64,000 nt of DNA from Streptococcus sanguinis (GTDB lineage Bacteria > Bacillota > Bacilli > Lactobacillales > Streptococcaceae): the NCBI RefSeq assembly GCF_026781265.1, contig NZ_JAKUVC010000003.1, positions 1 to 64,000 on the forward strand, in the 5' to 3' direction. Below, in pieces: positions 44,568 through 55,702 of the stretch; position 1 is the first letter of the stretch, and the number at the start of each line of letters is the position of its first letter. A model generated the notes under the pieces. The model did no database searches. It saw only the letters and a program-made list of their open reading frames with translations, and had not been told where the DNA came from. Both the position numbers and the translations under genes were made by a program.

Positions 44568-45722
44568 ATGAAAGAAAAATTTAATTTAATTGCGACCGCA
44601 GCGGCAGGGCTAGAAGCTGTCGTCGGCCGTGAAATCAGAGAGTTGGGGCTTGATTGCCAGGTCGAAAATGGCCGGGTTCGCTTCGAGGGTGATGTCAGTA
44701 CTATTATTCAAACCAATCTCTGGCTGCGCGCGGCCGATCGGATTAAGATTATAGTTGGCAGTTTTCCAGCCAAGACTTTTGAAGAGCTCTTTCAGGGAGT
44801 TTTTGCTCTGGATTGGGAGAATTATCTACCGTTGGGAGCTAAATTTCCTATTGCCAAGGCTAAATGCGTCAAGTCAAAACTTCACAATGAGCCTAGTGTT
44901 CAGGCTATTTCTAAAAAGGCAGTTGTTAAGAAGCTGCAGAAGCATTATGCACGTCCGGAAGGGGTGCCCCTGCAGGAAAATGGAGCTGAGTTTAGGATAG
45001 AAGTTTCTATCCTAAAAGATGTAGCGACAGTCATGATTGATACGACAGGGTCCAGTCTCTTCAAACGTGGTTATCGGGCTGATAAAGGCGGTGCACCAAT
45101 CAAGGAAAATATGGCAGCAGCTATTTTGCTCCTGTCCAATTGGTATCCGGATAAGCCTTTGATAGACCCGACTTGCGGCTCTGGTACTTTTTGTATCGAG
45201 GCAGCCATGATTGGGATGAAGATAGCGCCAGGACTCCATCGTTCCTTTGCCTTTGAAGACTGGAATTGGGTGGATAAAGACCTGGTAGCCCAGGCTCGCT
45301 CGACTGCACTCAGTCAGATTGATCAGACCATCCAGCTGGATATTTCTGGCTCGGATATCGATGGCCGTATGGTAGAGCTAGCTCGAAAAAATGCTGAGCA
45401 AGCAGGAGTAGCAGAGCAGATTCACTTTAAGCAGATGCGTCTGCAAGATTTGCATACAGATAAGATCAACGGTGTGATTATCTCTAATCCGCCATACGGG
45501 GAGCGCCTTCTAGATGATGAGGCTGTGACTCAGCTTTATCAGGAGATGGGGGAAACTTTTGCTCCGCTCAAAACTTGGAGCAAATTTATCCTGACCAGCG
45601 ATGAAGCTTTTGAAAGCAAATACGGCAGTCAGGCCGATAAAAAACGCAAACTTTATAATGGTACTTTAAAAGTTGATTTATATCAGTATTTTGGCCAGCG
45701 GGTCAAACGTCAGTTAGATTAG
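44568..45722 (+). CDS. rlmL: THUMP-domain class I RNA methyltransferase (RlmL/YpsC-like)
   Basis: This 384-residue enzyme probably methylates guanine N2 in 23S rRNA. It has an N-terminal THUMP domain (about residues 45-155), the SAM-binding DPTCGSGTFCIEAAM (about 202-216) and the catalytic NPPYGERL (about 308-315). It corresponds to the short methylase half of E. coli RlmKL and to Bacillus YpsC. It lies between rnpB and mapZ, as in pneumococcus. Confidence 0.9.
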   Translation: MKEKFNLIATAAAGLEAVVGREIRELGLDCQVENGRVRFEGDVSTIIQTNLWLRAADRIKIIVGSFPAKTFEELFQGVFALDWENYLPLGAKFPIAKAKCVKSKLHNEPSVQAISKKAVVKKLQKHYARPEGVPLQENGAEFRIEVSILKDVATVMIDTTGSSLFKRGYRADKGGAPIKENMAAAILLLSNWYPDKPLIDPTCGSGTFCIEAAMIGMKIAPGLHRSFAFEDWNWVDKDLVAQARSTALSQIDQTIQLDISGSDIDGRMVELARKNAEQAGVAEQIHFKQMRLQDLHTDKINGVIISNPPYGERLLDDEAVTQLYQEMGETFAPLKTWSKFILTSDEAFESKYGSQADKKRKLYNGTLKVDLYQYFGQRVKRQLD

Positions 45723-45734
45723 AAAGGATTTACC

Positions 45735-47192
45735 GTGACGAAAGAAGAAAACTACTCACCGGAAGAAGAAAAGAAAGAGTCGGTCCTTGATTTTGAAGAG
45801 GCCAAGGAAATGACAGTCGGCCAAGCCACTCGTAAGAAAGAGGAGCTGGAAGCCGGTGTGAATGAAAGCGACAATGTGCTGGATAAGTATATCAAGCAGC
45901 ACCGTCAGGAAATCGAAGCTGGAAAATTTGAAACCCAGAAAATCAGAAAGCTGCAGGAGCAGGAAACGGCTCAATCTGAGCAAGCCTCTTCTGATTTGAC
46001 CGACTTCATCAAAGAAAGACGCCAAGAGGTTGAAAGTGAACAGGAGATTAAAGTAACTCAGTCGACAGCCACTGAGACAGCAAGTGAGCCAGAAGCAGCT
46101 CCAAATCCCTTAGGATCTCGCAGCCAACGCTCAGAGCAGGCGGATTCGATTGCTGCTGCTCCCGTTCAAAAGACATCTTACGGTCCTATTCCAGAACCGC
46201 TTGATGAGAAGGAATTACAGGTTCCTAAGACACCTTTCTACAAGAAAAAAGCTTTCCTTTATCCTGTCTTGGGACTTCTAGGGATTGCTGTAGCGGGAAC
46301 AGGGCTTTACTTTGCTCTGGGGCATAATTGGGGTCACAAGACCGTTACAAGCTCCAGCTCTTCAACATCGCAGTCCAGCAAAAAGAGTTCGTCTTCCTCT
46401 AGTTCTGATAATACTGCCAAGGATTTGAAGTCCTTTAATGATGAGTATGCTGCATTTTTCACAGATAGCAATCAGACAGCTGTCAAAAACAGTAAATTCG
46501 GAGATTTGGAAAAATTAAAAACCTTACTTGAAAAACTAAAAGGCAACAAAGACTATGATGCAGCCAAGAGTAAGTATGATTCCCTAGTAAAACAAATTTC
46601 AGCTATCCAAAGTGTCAATTCGCAGTTTGACGGCGGAGCGATCACTGACGGTGTCTTGAACAAGGAAGCCAAGGCTAATACAAATGCGACCTTCTCAGAT
46701 GTATCAAGTGGCAATACTAAATTAGATGAAGTTCTAAAGGCAGCAATTGCCCAAGGACGCGGCCAACAGGTGCCAACACCAGCTCCTGCTACTGATCAAG
46801 GAGGTACAGGTGCAGGTTCAAGTGGCGGTTCAAGCTCGTCTGCTTCTGGTTCAGGAGCTTCCAGCTCTTACTCTGGCTATGGTCTTCCTAGCAACGGAGT
46901 AAATCTGCAGAGAGACCTCAGTCGTGTCCCTTATAACCAAGCGGCTATTGATGACGTCAACAATCCGGCTTGGACATTCAATCCTGGCGTTTTGGAGAAG
47001 ATTTTGCAAACTTCTCGTGAGCGTGGCTATATTTCTGGAGATAACTATATCCTGGAACGCGTCAATATTATCAAAGGAAACGGCTACTACAACCTATTCA
47101 AGCCAGACGGCACCTATCTCTTCAGTATCAACTGTAAAACTGGATACTTCGTCGGCAATGGACCGGGCTATGCTGACTCGCTTGATTTCTAG
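45735..47192 (+). CDS. mapZ: Mid-cell-anchored protein Z
   Basis: MapZ (LocZ) marks the division site in streptococci and positions FtsZ. The 485-residue protein has a charged cytoplasmic domain (about 1-172) with several DFIKERRQE/KYIKQHRQE-type segments, one membrane segment (about 176-196), then a Ser/Lys-rich stretch, an extracellular helical region and a C-terminal peptidoglycan-binding domain after a Ser/Gly linker. It is phosphorylated by StkP in pneumococcus; stkP is also in this window. The start is GTG, after AGAAAGGA. Confidence 0.93.
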   Translation: MTKEENYSPEEEKKESVLDFEEAKEMTVGQATRKKEELEAGVNESDNVLDKYIKQHRQEIEAGKFETQKIRKLQEQETAQSEQASSDLTDFIKERRQEVESEQEIKVTQSTATETASEPEAAPNPLGSRSQRSEQADSIAAAPVQKTSYGPIPEPLDEKELQVPKTPFYKKKAFLYPVLGLLGIAVAGTGLYFALGHNWGHKTVTSSSSSTSQSSKKSSSSSSSDNTAKDLKSFNDEYAAFFTDSNQTAVKNSKFGDLEKLKTLLEKLKGNKDYDAAKSKYDSLVKQISAIQSVNSQFDGGAITDGVLNKEAKANTNATFSDVSSGNTKLDEVLKAAIAQGRGQQVPTPAPATDQGGTGAGSSGGSSSSASGSGASSSYSGYGLPSNGVNLQRDLSRVPYNQAAIDDVNNPAWTFNPGVLEKILQTSRERGYISGDNYILERVNIIKGNGYYNLFKPDGTYLFSINCKTGYFVGNGPGYADSLDF

Positions 47193-47258
47193 TCATCTTT
47201 GAACATTTCTTCAGCACCTAGCTTTCTAGCTTGTTGATGGATTTCATTATACATGCAC

Positions 47259-47290
47259 AAAAAAAGTTCTCGATTTCGAGAACTTTTTTA
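47259..47290. terminator. Bidirectional terminator between mapZ and luxS
   Basis: AAAAAAGTTCTCG pairs with CGAGAACTTTTTT around ATTT, giving T-runs for both converging genes. Confidence 0.9.
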
Positions 47291-47770
47291 AATCACATGG
47301 CGTTCAAAGGCATCATCTGAGATTCCTTGGCTGAGAATAAGTTTAGCCCATTCTTTGGCTGAGAAAAGGCTGTGATCCTTGTAGTTTCCGCAGGATTCAA
47401 TGGTTGTTCCAGGGACATCTTCCCAGCTAGTTGACTCAGCAATTTCTTCCAGACAGGATTTAATGACCTGAGCAATCTGGCTGGAACTATGTTGGCCCCA
47501 CATAATCATATGAAAACCAGTTCGGCAGCCAAAAGGTGAGCAATCAATCATACCATCAATGCGCTTGCGAATCAACATAGCCAGTAAATGCTCAATGGTA
47601 TGCAGGCCAGCTGTTGGGATTGAATCTTCGTTAGGCTGAACCAAGCGGATATCAAAATTGGAAATGATGTCGCCTTTAGGGCCCGTTTCCTCTCCGATGA
47701 GGCGGACATAAGGCGCTTTGACAATGGTGTGATCCAGCTCAAAGCTTTCAACGATAACTTCTTTAGACAT
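47288..47770 (-). CDS. luxS: S-ribosylhomocysteine lyase (autoinducer-2 synthase)
   Basis: LuxS cleaves S-ribosylhomocysteine to homocysteine and DPD, the AI-2 precursor. The 160-residue protein shows the metal motif HTIEH (about residues 57-61), the catalytic cysteine in FGCRTGFH and a C-terminal metal ligand. I placed the start at the ATG at 47770, behind AAAGGAG, rather than farther upstream, where the frame is open by chance to 47953. The leader is about 110 bases with an extended -10 promoter. Confidence 0.95.
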   Translation of the reverse strand: MSKEVIVESFELDHTIVKAPYVRLIGEETGPKGDIISNFDIRLVQPNEDSIPTAGLHTIEHLLAMLIRKRIDGMIDCSPFGCRTGFHMIMWGQHSSSQIAQVIKSCLEEIAESTSWEDVPGTTIESCGNYKDHSLFSAKEWAKLILSQGISDDAFERHVI

Positions 47771-47885
47771 GGTTTCTCCTTTACAATGTAGCGAGTGTAA
47801 GAAGGTTTTTCTAGTCATATCAAGCCATTGGTTTTGTCTTGTTCGCGAAGAAAAAGCCTGTCTCATATACACATTTTCTTCTCTG

Positions 47886-47914
47886 ATTATAGCATAAAAA
47901 TTTTTTATTTGGGA
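47886..47914 (-). promoter_or_regulatory. luxS promoter
   Basis: Minus strand: extended -10 TGC TATAAT (47891-47886). The -35 region at 47914-47909 (TCCCAA) is weak. Confidence 0.55.
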
Positions 47915-47936
47915 ATAAAGTTTACGTCTTAGGAAA

Positions 47937-48059
47937 ATGAAAAATTTGAACAATCTTGCTTATGGTTTGAAAAAAAGTTTTGGTTCTCAGGCTTCTGCAA
48001 ACTTTGAAGATTTAGTCGGTAAAAATTGGACAAAAGCTTTCTTGATTTTCAAAAAATAG
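47937..48059 (+). CDS. Possible 40-residue small protein upstream of rny
   Basis: ATG 47937 follows TTAGGAAA and opens 40 codons ([17 protein letters not shown] at the start, [12 protein letters not shown] at the end) to TAG at 48057-48059. The product would be basic and amphipathic. It fills most of the gap between the luxS and rny promoters and ends just before the rny -35 box. The composition is protein-like, but the ORF is short and no family is recognised. Confidence 0.35.
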   Translation: MKNLNNLAYGLKKSFGSQASANFEDLVGKNWTKAFLIFKK

Positions 48060-48061
48060 GT

Positions 48062-48090
48062 TTGTGAATTTTTTAGATTTGTGATAGAAT
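48062..48090 (+). promoter_or_regulatory. rny promoter
   Basis: TTGTGA (48062-48067), 17 bases, TAGAAT (48085-48090) with extended TGA. Confidence 0.7.
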
Positions 48091-48137
48091 AGTATGGAAT
48101 TTTGAATTCAACAATTAAATAGATTTGGAGTAAAAAC

Positions 48138-49751
48138 ATGGACCTATTTCCTATAATTATGTCTGTTTTTGCTGCCATCATTGGTTTAGTGATTGGATAT
48201 GTAAGTGTCTCGGCTAAGATGAAATCATCTAAAGAAGCTGCAGAGCTTACTCTTTTAAATGCTGAACAAGAAGCAACCAATTTACGCGGACAAGCTGAAC
48301 GCGAAGCTGATTTGATTATCAAAGAAGCCAAGCGGGAAACAAGTTCGCTTAAAAAAGAAGCACTTTTGGAGGCAAAAGAAGAAGCCAGAAAATATCGTGA
48401 ACAAGTTGATGCAGAATTTAAGTCTGAACGTCAAGAGTTGAAACAAATCGAAAGCCGCTTGACAGAGCGTGCTTCTACCCTTGACCGCAAAGACGATAAT
48501 TTAAGCAACAAAGAAAAGGCTTTGGAGCAAAAAGAACAAAGTCTCTCAGATAAATCTAAACACATTGATGCGCGTGAAGAACAAGTAGCGGAACTTGAAA
48601 AGCAGAAGGCAGCAGATCTGGAGCGAGTTGCCTCGCTATCGCAGACAGAAGCGCGTGATATTATTTTGACGCAGACCGAAGACAAGCTTTCTAAAGAGAT
48701 TGCGACTAGGATTCGGGATGCGGAACAAGATATCAAAGAGCGGTCTGATAAGGTTGCCAAGAATATCTTGGTCCAAGCCATGCAGCGGATTGCCGGTGAT
48801 TATGTCGCTGAGCAAACCAACTCAACGGTGCATCTGCCGGATGACAGTATGAAGGGTCGGATTATTGGCCGTGAAGGTCGCAATATTCGGACTTTTGAAA
48901 GTCTGACTGGTATTGATGTCATCATTGATGATACGCCTGAAGTGGTCACTCTCTCAGGTTTTGATCCGATTCGCCGCGAGATTGCTCGTATGACTATGGA
49001 AGCACTCTTGAAAGACGGTCGCATTCACCCAGCCCGCATCGAGGAGTTGGTTGAGAAGAACCGTCTGGAAATTGACAATCGCATTCGTGAGTACGGGGAA
49101 GCCGCAGCTTATGAAATCGGAGCTCCTAACCTACATCCTGATTTGATGAAAATCATGGGCCGCTTGCAGTTCCGTACTTCTTATGGTCAGAACGTCCTTC
49201 GGCACTCTATTGAAGTTGCCAAGCTTTCCGGTATCATCGCTGCTGAGTTGGGTGAAAATGCCAATTTAGCCCGCCGTGCTGGATTCCTCCATGATATTGG
49301 CAAGTCTATCGACCGTGAGGTTGAAGGCAGCCACGTGGAAATCGGGACAGAACTGGCTCGTAAGTACAAGGAGCATCCAATCGTTGTTAATACGATTGCC
49401 AGCCACCACGGGGATGTGGAAGCAGAAAGTGTCATTGCCGTTATCGTAGCTGCAGCAGACGCTCTCAGTGCCGCTCGGCCAGGTGCCCGCAGTGAATCTC
49501 TGGAAAGCTATATCAAGCGTCTCCAAGATTTGGAAGAAATCGCTAATAGCTTCAAGGGTGTCAAGAACAGCTTTGCTTTACAAGCTGGCCGGGAAATCCG
49601 GATTATGGTGCAGCCGGACAAGATTAAGGATGACAAGATTACGATTTTGGCTCACGATGTGCGTGAAAAGATCGAAAACAACTTGGAATATCCAGGCAAT
49701 ATCAAAGTTACGGTTATCCGTGAGATGCGTGCCGTCGACTACGCAAAATAA
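48138..49751 (+). CDS. rny: Ribonuclease Y
   Basis: RNase Y is the membrane-anchored endonuclease that initiates much mRNA decay in Firmicutes. The 537-residue protein has an N-terminal membrane segment (about residues 4-23), a long coiled coil (about 28-195), a KH domain ([13 protein letters not shown], about 237-249) and the HD domain with [10 protein letters not shown] (about 382-391). A TTTGGAG site precedes the ATG. It stands alone between its promoter and a terminator. Confidence 0.96.
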   Translation: MDLFPIIMSVFAAIIGLVIGYVSVSAKMKSSKEAAELTLLNAEQEATNLRGQAEREADLIIKEAKRETSSLKKEALLEAKEEARKYREQVDAEFKSERQELKQIESRLTERASTLDRKDDNLSNKEKALEQKEQSLSDKSKHIDAREEQVAELEKQKAADLERVASLSQTEARDIILTQTEDKLSKEIATRIRDAEQDIKERSDKVAKNILVQAMQRIAGDYVAEQTNSTVHLPDDSMKGRIIGREGRNIRTFESLTGIDVIIDDTPEVVTLSGFDPIRREIARMTMEALLKDGRIHPARIEELVEKNRLEIDNRIREYGEAAAYEIGAPNLHPDLMKIMGRLQFRTSYGQNVLRHSIEVAKLSGIIAAELGENANLARRAGFLHDIGKSIDREVEGSHVEIGTELARKYKEHPIVVNTIASHHGDVEAESVIAVIVAAADALSAARPGARSESLESYIKRLQDLEEIANSFKGVKNSFALQAGREIRIMVQPDKIKDDKITILAHDVREKIENNLEYPGNIKVTVIREMRAVDYAK

Positions 49752-49755
49752 AGAA

Positions 49756-49785
49756 AAAAAGCAGTCTGGTAACAGATTGCTTTTT
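49756..49785 (+). terminator. Terminator after rny
   Basis: AAAAAGCAGTCTG pairs with CAGATTGCTTTTT (49773-49785), ending in a T-run. Confidence 0.85.
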
Positions 49786-49920
49786 ACTTGAATGTTCTGC
49801 TGGTCTATTTTGTTTTCCGTATGATTGCTTGCTTAATTTTTCTATTTTCTCAAAACTCTAGACACATACATTTCTTCCTATCCTCTTGAAATATCAGACT
49901 AATTTTGTTACACTAGATAG

Positions 49921-50571
<651 letters not shown>

Positions 50572-50596
50572 AAAGTTAGAAATTAGGTAGAAAATT

Positions 50597-50911
50597 ATGA
50601 TGTTAAAACCGTCTATTGACACTTTGCTGGACAAGGTTCCTTCAAAATATTCCTTGGTTATTTTAGAAGCTAAGCGCGCTCATGAGCTTGAAGCTGGAGC
50701 TCCTGCTACGCAGGAATTCAAGTCTGTAAAATCCACTCTTCGTGCTTTGGAAGAAATTGAATCCGGCAATGTCGTTATCCATCCAGATCCAGAAGGCAAG
50801 CGCGAGGCAGTTCGCCGTCGAGCAGAAGAAGAGCGCCTGCGTAAAGAAGAAGAAGAACGCAAGATTAAAGAGCAAATCGCTAAAGAAAAAGAAGAAGGTG
50901 AGAAGATTTAA
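50597..50911 (+). CDS. rpoZ: RNA polymerase omega subunit
   Basis: Omega helps assemble and stabilise RNA polymerase. The 104-residue protein begins [14 protein letters not shown] and has the conserved [16 protein letters not shown] and [11 protein letters not shown] segments, followed by a highly charged Glu/Lys/Arg helix typical of streptococcal omega. It follows gmk by 25 bases, a conserved pairing. Confidence 0.93.
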   Translation: MMLKPSIDTLLDKVPSKYSLVILEAKRAHELEAGAPATQEFKSVKSTLRALEEIESGNVVIHPDPEGKREAVRRRAEEERLRKEEEERKIKEQIAKEKEEGEKI

Positions 50912-50971
50912 GGTTGGGGATGCTCAATCTTATTTTTTCTGTAATGACGTTTAGGAAAGTGGGGTGAGAAT

Positions 50972-53359
50972 GTGAAGCTAGCAAAGATTATTGTGGATGT
51001 TCCTCTGATGCAGACGGACAAGCCCTATAGTTATGCTATCCCAGAAGAGTTTGAAGGGATGCTGGCAGCTGGCATGCGGGTCCATGTCCCTTTTGGGCAG
51101 GGAAATCGCCTGATTCAAGGGATTGTAGTCGGCTTTGATGAGACGGGAGGCCAAGAAGAGCTGAAGGAAATTGCAGAAGTCCTTGATTTCAGCCCCGTCT
51201 TGAATCAGGAACAGCTCTGGCTGGCGGATGAACTGCGTAAGTCAGTCTTTTCCTATAAGATTACCCTTTTAAAGGCCATGCTGCCTAGTCTTCTCAACTC
51301 CAGTTATGATAAACTGCTCTATCCGACAGAGCTGCTGAATGATGAGGAACGCTCAGCTATCTTTGGTCAGGAGGACAGTCTTCGCTTTTCTGATTTGGAC
51401 AAGAAGAGCCAGGCCAAGCTGATGCGACTGACTCAGACTGGCCGTATTCGGCTGGAGTATCAGGCGACGGACAAGAAGCATATTAAGACTGAGAAATGGT
51501 ATCAGGTCAATCATACTGCTCTGCAAAATCATGACCTTCCCCGACAAGCTAAGAAAAAACAAGAATTAAAAGAAGTCTTGCTGGAACAGAGAGATAGCCT
51601 GCTCTTGGCTGATTTGCGAGAAAACTTTTCGCGCGATGTTATCAATTACTTTATCAAAGAAAACCTAATTAGCATTGAAGATAGAGAAATTAGCCGTTCT
51701 GCTGCTTATTTCCAAAAGGAGCGACAGCAGCAAAGTCTGACCTTAAACGATGAACAATCCGCAGCGGTTGCAGCAATCACTCAGAAAATTGGTCAGAGTC
51801 AATCTCAGCCAGTTCTTTTAGAAGGGGTCACGGGCAGTGGGAAGACCGAAGTTTACCTACAGGTTATCACAGAGGCACTGGCCCAAGGCAAGACCGCTAT
51901 CATGCTGGTTCCAGAGATTTCTCTGACTCCGCAGGTTACTGATCGCTTTATTTCTAGATTTGGCGACCAAGTTGCAATTTTGCATTCAGGTCTGTCAGAC
52001 GGTGAGAAATATGATGAGTGGCGCAAGGTGGAGCGAGGAGCTGCCCAGGTTGTTGTTGGCGCGCGTTCAGCTATTTTTGCTCCGCTGACAAATATTGGAG
52101 CCATCATCATTGATGAAGAGCATGAATCCTCCTACAAGCAGGATTCCAATCCTCGCTATCATGCCAGAGAGGTGGCTCTCTTGCGAGCTCAGTACAATCA
52201 GGCTGTTTTAGTGCTGGGTTCGGCGACTCCGAGCTTGGAGAGCCGTGCTCGAGCAAGTCGCGGTGTCTATGATTTTCAGCTGCTCAGCAAGCGCGCAAAT
52301 CCGCTGGCGCAGATTCCTCAAGTGGAAGTGGTGGATTTTAGAGATTATATCGGCCAGCATGAGGCCAGTAATTTCACCCCAGTCCTGCTAGAGGCTATTC
52401 AAGATCGTCTGGATAAGGGAGAGCAGACGGTTCTCATGCTCAACAGGCGGGGGTATTCCAGCTTTGTTATGTGTCGGGAATGTGGGACCGTTGATAGCTG
52501 TCCCAACTGTGATATTTCTCTGACCCTGCATATGGACACTAAGACCATGAACTGCCACTACTGTGGTTTTACTAAGAACATTCCTCAGAGTTGTCCTAAC
52601 TGTGCCAGCCGCAGCATTCGCTATTATGGTACTGGGACGCAGAAAGCTTATGATGAGTTGATTCAGCTCTTTCCACAGGCTCGCATTTTGCGGATGGATG
52701 TAGATACGACCCGTAAGAAAGGCAGTCATGAAGCCATTTTAGAAAGCTTTGGTCAGGGGCAGGCAGATATTCTCTTAGGCACCCAGATGATTGCCAAGGG
52801 GCTGGATTTTCCAAACGTGACGCTAGTTGGTGTTCTCAATGCAGACACTGCTCTTAATCTACCGGACTTTCGATCTTCAGAGCGAACCTTCCAGCTGCTG
52901 ACTCAGGTGGCGGGCCGTGCTGGTCGGGCTGAAAAGGCTGGTCAGGTCTTTATCCAGTCCTATAATCCTCATCATTATGCCATTGAGTTTGCCAAGCAAC
53001 AAGATTACGAGGGCTTTTATGCTTATGAAATGGGAATCCGCCGGCAGCTAGGCTATCCGCCTTATTACTTTACGGTAGGTCTGACTCTGTCGCATAAGGA
53101 TGAAGAAACAGCGGTGCGAAAAGCCTATGAAGTTATGGATATTCTGCGGAGCGGTCTGTCAGAAAAAGTGCAAATCTTGGGTCCAACTCCGAAGCCCATA
53201 GCTCGTACCCACAATCTCTATCATTATCAGATTTTGCTCAAATATCGCTTTGAAGACAAGCTGCAAGCGACACTAAATCAAGTCTTGGACTGGACGCAGA
53301 ATCGGGACAATAAAGATTTACGCCTGACAATTGATAATGAGCCACAAAATTTTATGTGA
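50972..53359 (+). CDS. priA: Primosomal protein N', replication restart helicase
   Basis: PriA reloads the replisome at stalled forks. The 795-residue protein has an N-terminal DNA-binding domain, the helicase Walker A (VTGSGKTEVY, about residues 293-302), the DEEH box (IIIDEEHESSYK), and two zinc clusters (CRECGTVDSCPNC and CHYCGFTK...SCPNC). Length is normal. The start is GTG after GGGGTGAG, 60 bases after rpoZ. Confidence 0.95.
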   Translation: MKLAKIIVDVPLMQTDKPYSYAIPEEFEGMLAAGMRVHVPFGQGNRLIQGIVVGFDETGGQEELKEIAEVLDFSPVLNQEQLWLADELRKSVFSYKITLLKAMLPSLLNSSYDKLLYPTELLNDEERSAIFGQEDSLRFSDLDKKSQAKLMRLTQTGRIRLEYQATDKKHIKTEKWYQVNHTALQNHDLPRQAKKKQELKEVLLEQRDSLLLADLRENFSRDVINYFIKENLISIEDREISRSAAYFQKERQQQSLTLNDEQSAAVAAITQKIGQSQSQPVLLEGVTGSGKTEVYLQVITEALAQGKTAIMLVPEISLTPQVTDRFISRFGDQVAILHSGLSDGEKYDEWRKVERGAAQVVVGARSAIFAPLTNIGAIIIDEEHESSYKQDSNPRYHAREVALLRAQYNQAVLVLGSATPSLESRARASRGVYDFQLLSKRANPLAQIPQVEVVDFRDYIGQHEASNFTPVLLEAIQDRLDKGEQTVLMLNRRGYSSFVMCRECGTVDSCPNCDISLTLHMDTKTMNCHYCGFTKNIPQSCPNCASRSIRYYGTGTQKAYDELIQLFPQARILRMDVDTTRKKGSHEAILESFGQGQADILLGTQMIAKGLDFPNVTLVGVLNADTALNLPDFRSSERTFQLLTQVAGRAGRAEKAGQVFIQSYNPHHYAIEFAKQQDYEGFYAYEMGIRRQLGYPPYYFTVGLTLSHKDEETAVRKAYEVMDILRSGLSEKVQILGPTPKPIARTHNLYHYQILLKYRFEDKLQATLNQVLDWTQNRDNKDLRLTIDNEPQNFM

Positions 53360-53436
53360 AGCATTTTAGCCGAGATTAAGGTTGTTGTAGACGACTTCTG
53401 ATATAATAAGGGAAGGAACAAAGAAGGAATCAATAG

Positions 53437-54378
53437 TTGAAAATGATGAAAATAATATTTATGGGAACACCGGACTTCTCAGCGACTGTCCTAAAAGGGT
53501 TGCTGGACTGCGGTCAATACGAAGTGTTAGCAGTGGTAACGCAGCCGGACCGTGCCGTCGGCCGTAAAAGAGAGATTCGCATGACTCCAGTAAAAGAATT
53601 GGCCTTGGAATACGGGCTGCAAGTTTATCAACCGGAAAAGCTGGCTCAAAGCTCGGATTTAGAGGAGTTGATGAACTTAGAAGCAGATGGTATTGTCACA
53701 GCTGCTTTTGGGCAGTTTTTGCCTAGCCGCTTGCTGGACAGTGTTGATTTTGCGGTGAATGTTCATGCCTCTTTGCTGCCTAAATACCGAGGTGGTGCAC
53801 CCATTCACTATGCTCTGATCAATGGCGATGAGCAAGCGGGTGTTACGATTATGGAAATGGTCAAGGAGATGGATGCTGGAGATATGATAGCCAGTAAGGC
53901 GACGCCGATTGAAGAGACTGACAATGTTGGAACTCTCTTTGAAAAATTGGCCCTTATCGGCCGGGACCTGTTATTGTATGTGCTGCCAGATTATAGGGCA
54001 GGGCAGATTATCCCTCAGCCGCAGGATCCTAGCCAAGTCACTTTCTCTCCAAATATCAGCCCAGAAGAAGAGCGGATAGACTGGAGCAAAACAAACCGCC
54101 AAATTTTCAATCAAATTCGCGGCATGTATCCTTGGCCGGTAGCTCATACCTTGCTGCAAGGGCAACGTTTTAAGATTTACGAAGCAGATATGGCGGCCGG
54201 CGACGGTCAGCCTGGACAGATATTGTCTATTAGTAAAAAAGAACTGGTGGTTGCAGCTGGTCAGGGAGCTCTCTCACTGAAGACGGTTCAACCTGCTGGT
54301 AAGCCCAAGATGGCTATCGTTGATTTTTTGAATGGACTGGGCCGTAGCCTGTCCATAGGAGATACTTTTGGAAAGTAA
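53437..54378 (+). CDS. fmt: Methionyl-tRNA formyltransferase
   Basis: Fmt formylates initiator Met-tRNA. The 313-residue protein has the [14 protein letters not shown] start, the folate-binding and catalytic segment [23 protein letters not shown] (about residues 108-130) and a C-terminal tRNA-binding domain. The start is probably TTG at 53437, eight bases after AAGGA; the ATG at 53443 is an alternative. It overlaps rsmB by 11 bases. Confidence 0.94.
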   Translation: MKMMKIIFMGTPDFSATVLKGLLDCGQYEVLAVVTQPDRAVGRKREIRMTPVKELALEYGLQVYQPEKLAQSSDLEELMNLEADGIVTAAFGQFLPSRLLDSVDFAVNVHASLLPKYRGGAPIHYALINGDEQAGVTIMEMVKEMDAGDMIASKATPIEETDNVGTLFEKLALIGRDLLLYVLPDYRAGQIIPQPQDPSQVTFSPNISPEEERIDWSKTNRQIFNQIRGMYPWPVAHTLLQGQRFKIYEADMAAGDGQPGQILSISKKELVVAAGQGALSLKTVQPAGKPKMAIVDFLNGLGRSLSIGDTFGK

Positions 54379-55684
54379 GCAAAAAATGGCCCGTTGGCAG
54401 GCCTTGGAAATTTTGGAAGAAGTTTTTGAAGAAGGAGCCTATTCCAATATTGCCTTAAACCGAGCACTGAGTCAAAGCCAACTGAGTCAAGCAGATAAAG
54501 GTCTGGTAACAGAGCTGGTTTACGGCACAGTTGCTCGGAAAATCACTCTGGAATGGTATTTATCCCATCTGATTGAGGATAGGGACAAATTGGATAACTG
54601 GCTCTACATTCTGCTTATGCTCAGCCTGTACCAGATGCTCTATCTGGATAAAATCCCTCAGCATGCAGTTGTTCATGAGGCTGTTGAAATTGCGAAAATA
54701 CGTAAACGAGGCAGCGAAAAATTTGTCAATGCCTTGTTACGTAGGATTGAGCGTGAGGATGTGGCTGATTTTAAAACAATCAAGCGTAAAAACAAGCGCT
54801 ATTCGATCCAGTATTCTCTGCCGGTCTGGCTGGTCAAAGCATTGATAGAAGAGTATGGCGAAGAAAGAGCTCTAGTTATCTTTACCAGTCTTTTTGTTCG
54901 CAGCAAGGCCAGCATTCGCGTGACAGATATGTCGCGCAAGGCAGAACTTCGCCAGCTTTTAGGGGCTGAGGATTCGCTCTTATCTCCGTCAGCCTTGGTT
55001 AAGAAACAGGGGTATTTTGCTGGACATCAGCACTTTGAAAGCGGAGCGATTACGATTCAGGATGAGTCTAGCCAGCTTGTGGCTCCGACTCTGGCCATCG
55101 AAGGAGAGGAGCAGATTCTGGATGCCTGCAGTGCACCGGGCGGCAAGACTGTTCACATGGCTTCCTATCTGACGAGCGGCCACATTACAGCCTTGGACCT
55201 CTACGATCATAAGTTAGAGCTTGTAGAAGAAAATGCAAAAAGACTGGGCTTGGCAGATAAAGTCACTACTAAAAAGCTAGACGCAACCAAGGTGTTTGAG
55301 ACTTTTGGCCCAGATGCTTTCGATAAAATTTTAGTGGACGCTCCTTGCTCTGGTATTGGCTTAATTCGCCGCAAACCAGATATAAAATATAATAAAGAAA
55401 ATGCAGATTTTGAGAATTTACAAAAAATTCAGCTGGATATACTAGACAGCGTTTGTCAAAGTCTACGTAAAGGTGGTATAATAGCTTATAGTACTTGCAC
55501 GATTATGGCCAAAGAGAATTTTGAGGTTGTCGATAAATTTCTGGCCAGTCATCCGAATTTTGAGCAAGTCTTATTAGACCATGAAAGAAAAGATATCGTT
55601 AAAGACGGCTGTATCTTGATTACGCCGGAATTATATGAAAGCGACGGATTTTTTATCAGTCAATTTAGGAAGATATCGGAATAA
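54368..55684 (+). CDS. rsmB: 16S rRNA (cytosine-967-C5)-methyltransferase
   Basis: RsmB (Sun) methylates C967 of 16S rRNA. The 438-residue protein has a NusB-like N-terminal domain (about residues 5-145), the SAM motif [10 protein letters not shown] (about 253-262), the DAPCSG box (about 325-330) and the catalytic STCTI (about 376-380). Translation starts at TTG inside fmt. phpP starts 18 bases after the stop. Confidence 0.93.
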   Translation: MESKQKMARWQALEILEEVFEEGAYSNIALNRALSQSQLSQADKGLVTELVYGTVARKITLEWYLSHLIEDRDKLDNWLYILLMLSLYQMLYLDKIPQHAVVHEAVEIAKIRKRGSEKFVNALLRRIEREDVADFKTIKRKNKRYSIQYSLPVWLVKALIEEYGEERALVIFTSLFVRSKASIRVTDMSRKAELRQLLGAEDSLLSPSALVKKQGYFAGHQHFESGAITIQDESSQLVAPTLAIEGEEQILDACSAPGGKTVHMASYLTSGHITALDLYDHKLELVEENAKRLGLADKVTTKKLDATKVFETFGPDAFDKILVDAPCSGIGLIRRKPDIKYNKENADFENLQKIQLDILDSVCQSLRKGGIIAYSTCTIMAKENFEVVDKFLASHPNFEQVLLDHERKDIVKDGCILITPELYESDGFFISQFRKISE

Positions 55685-55702
55685 GAGGAGGAAACTGACA
55701 GT

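Noticed and set aside
47771-47953. N-terminal extension of luxS
   Set aside because: LuxS proteins have about 160 residues and start at 47770; the extension covers the leader and promoter.
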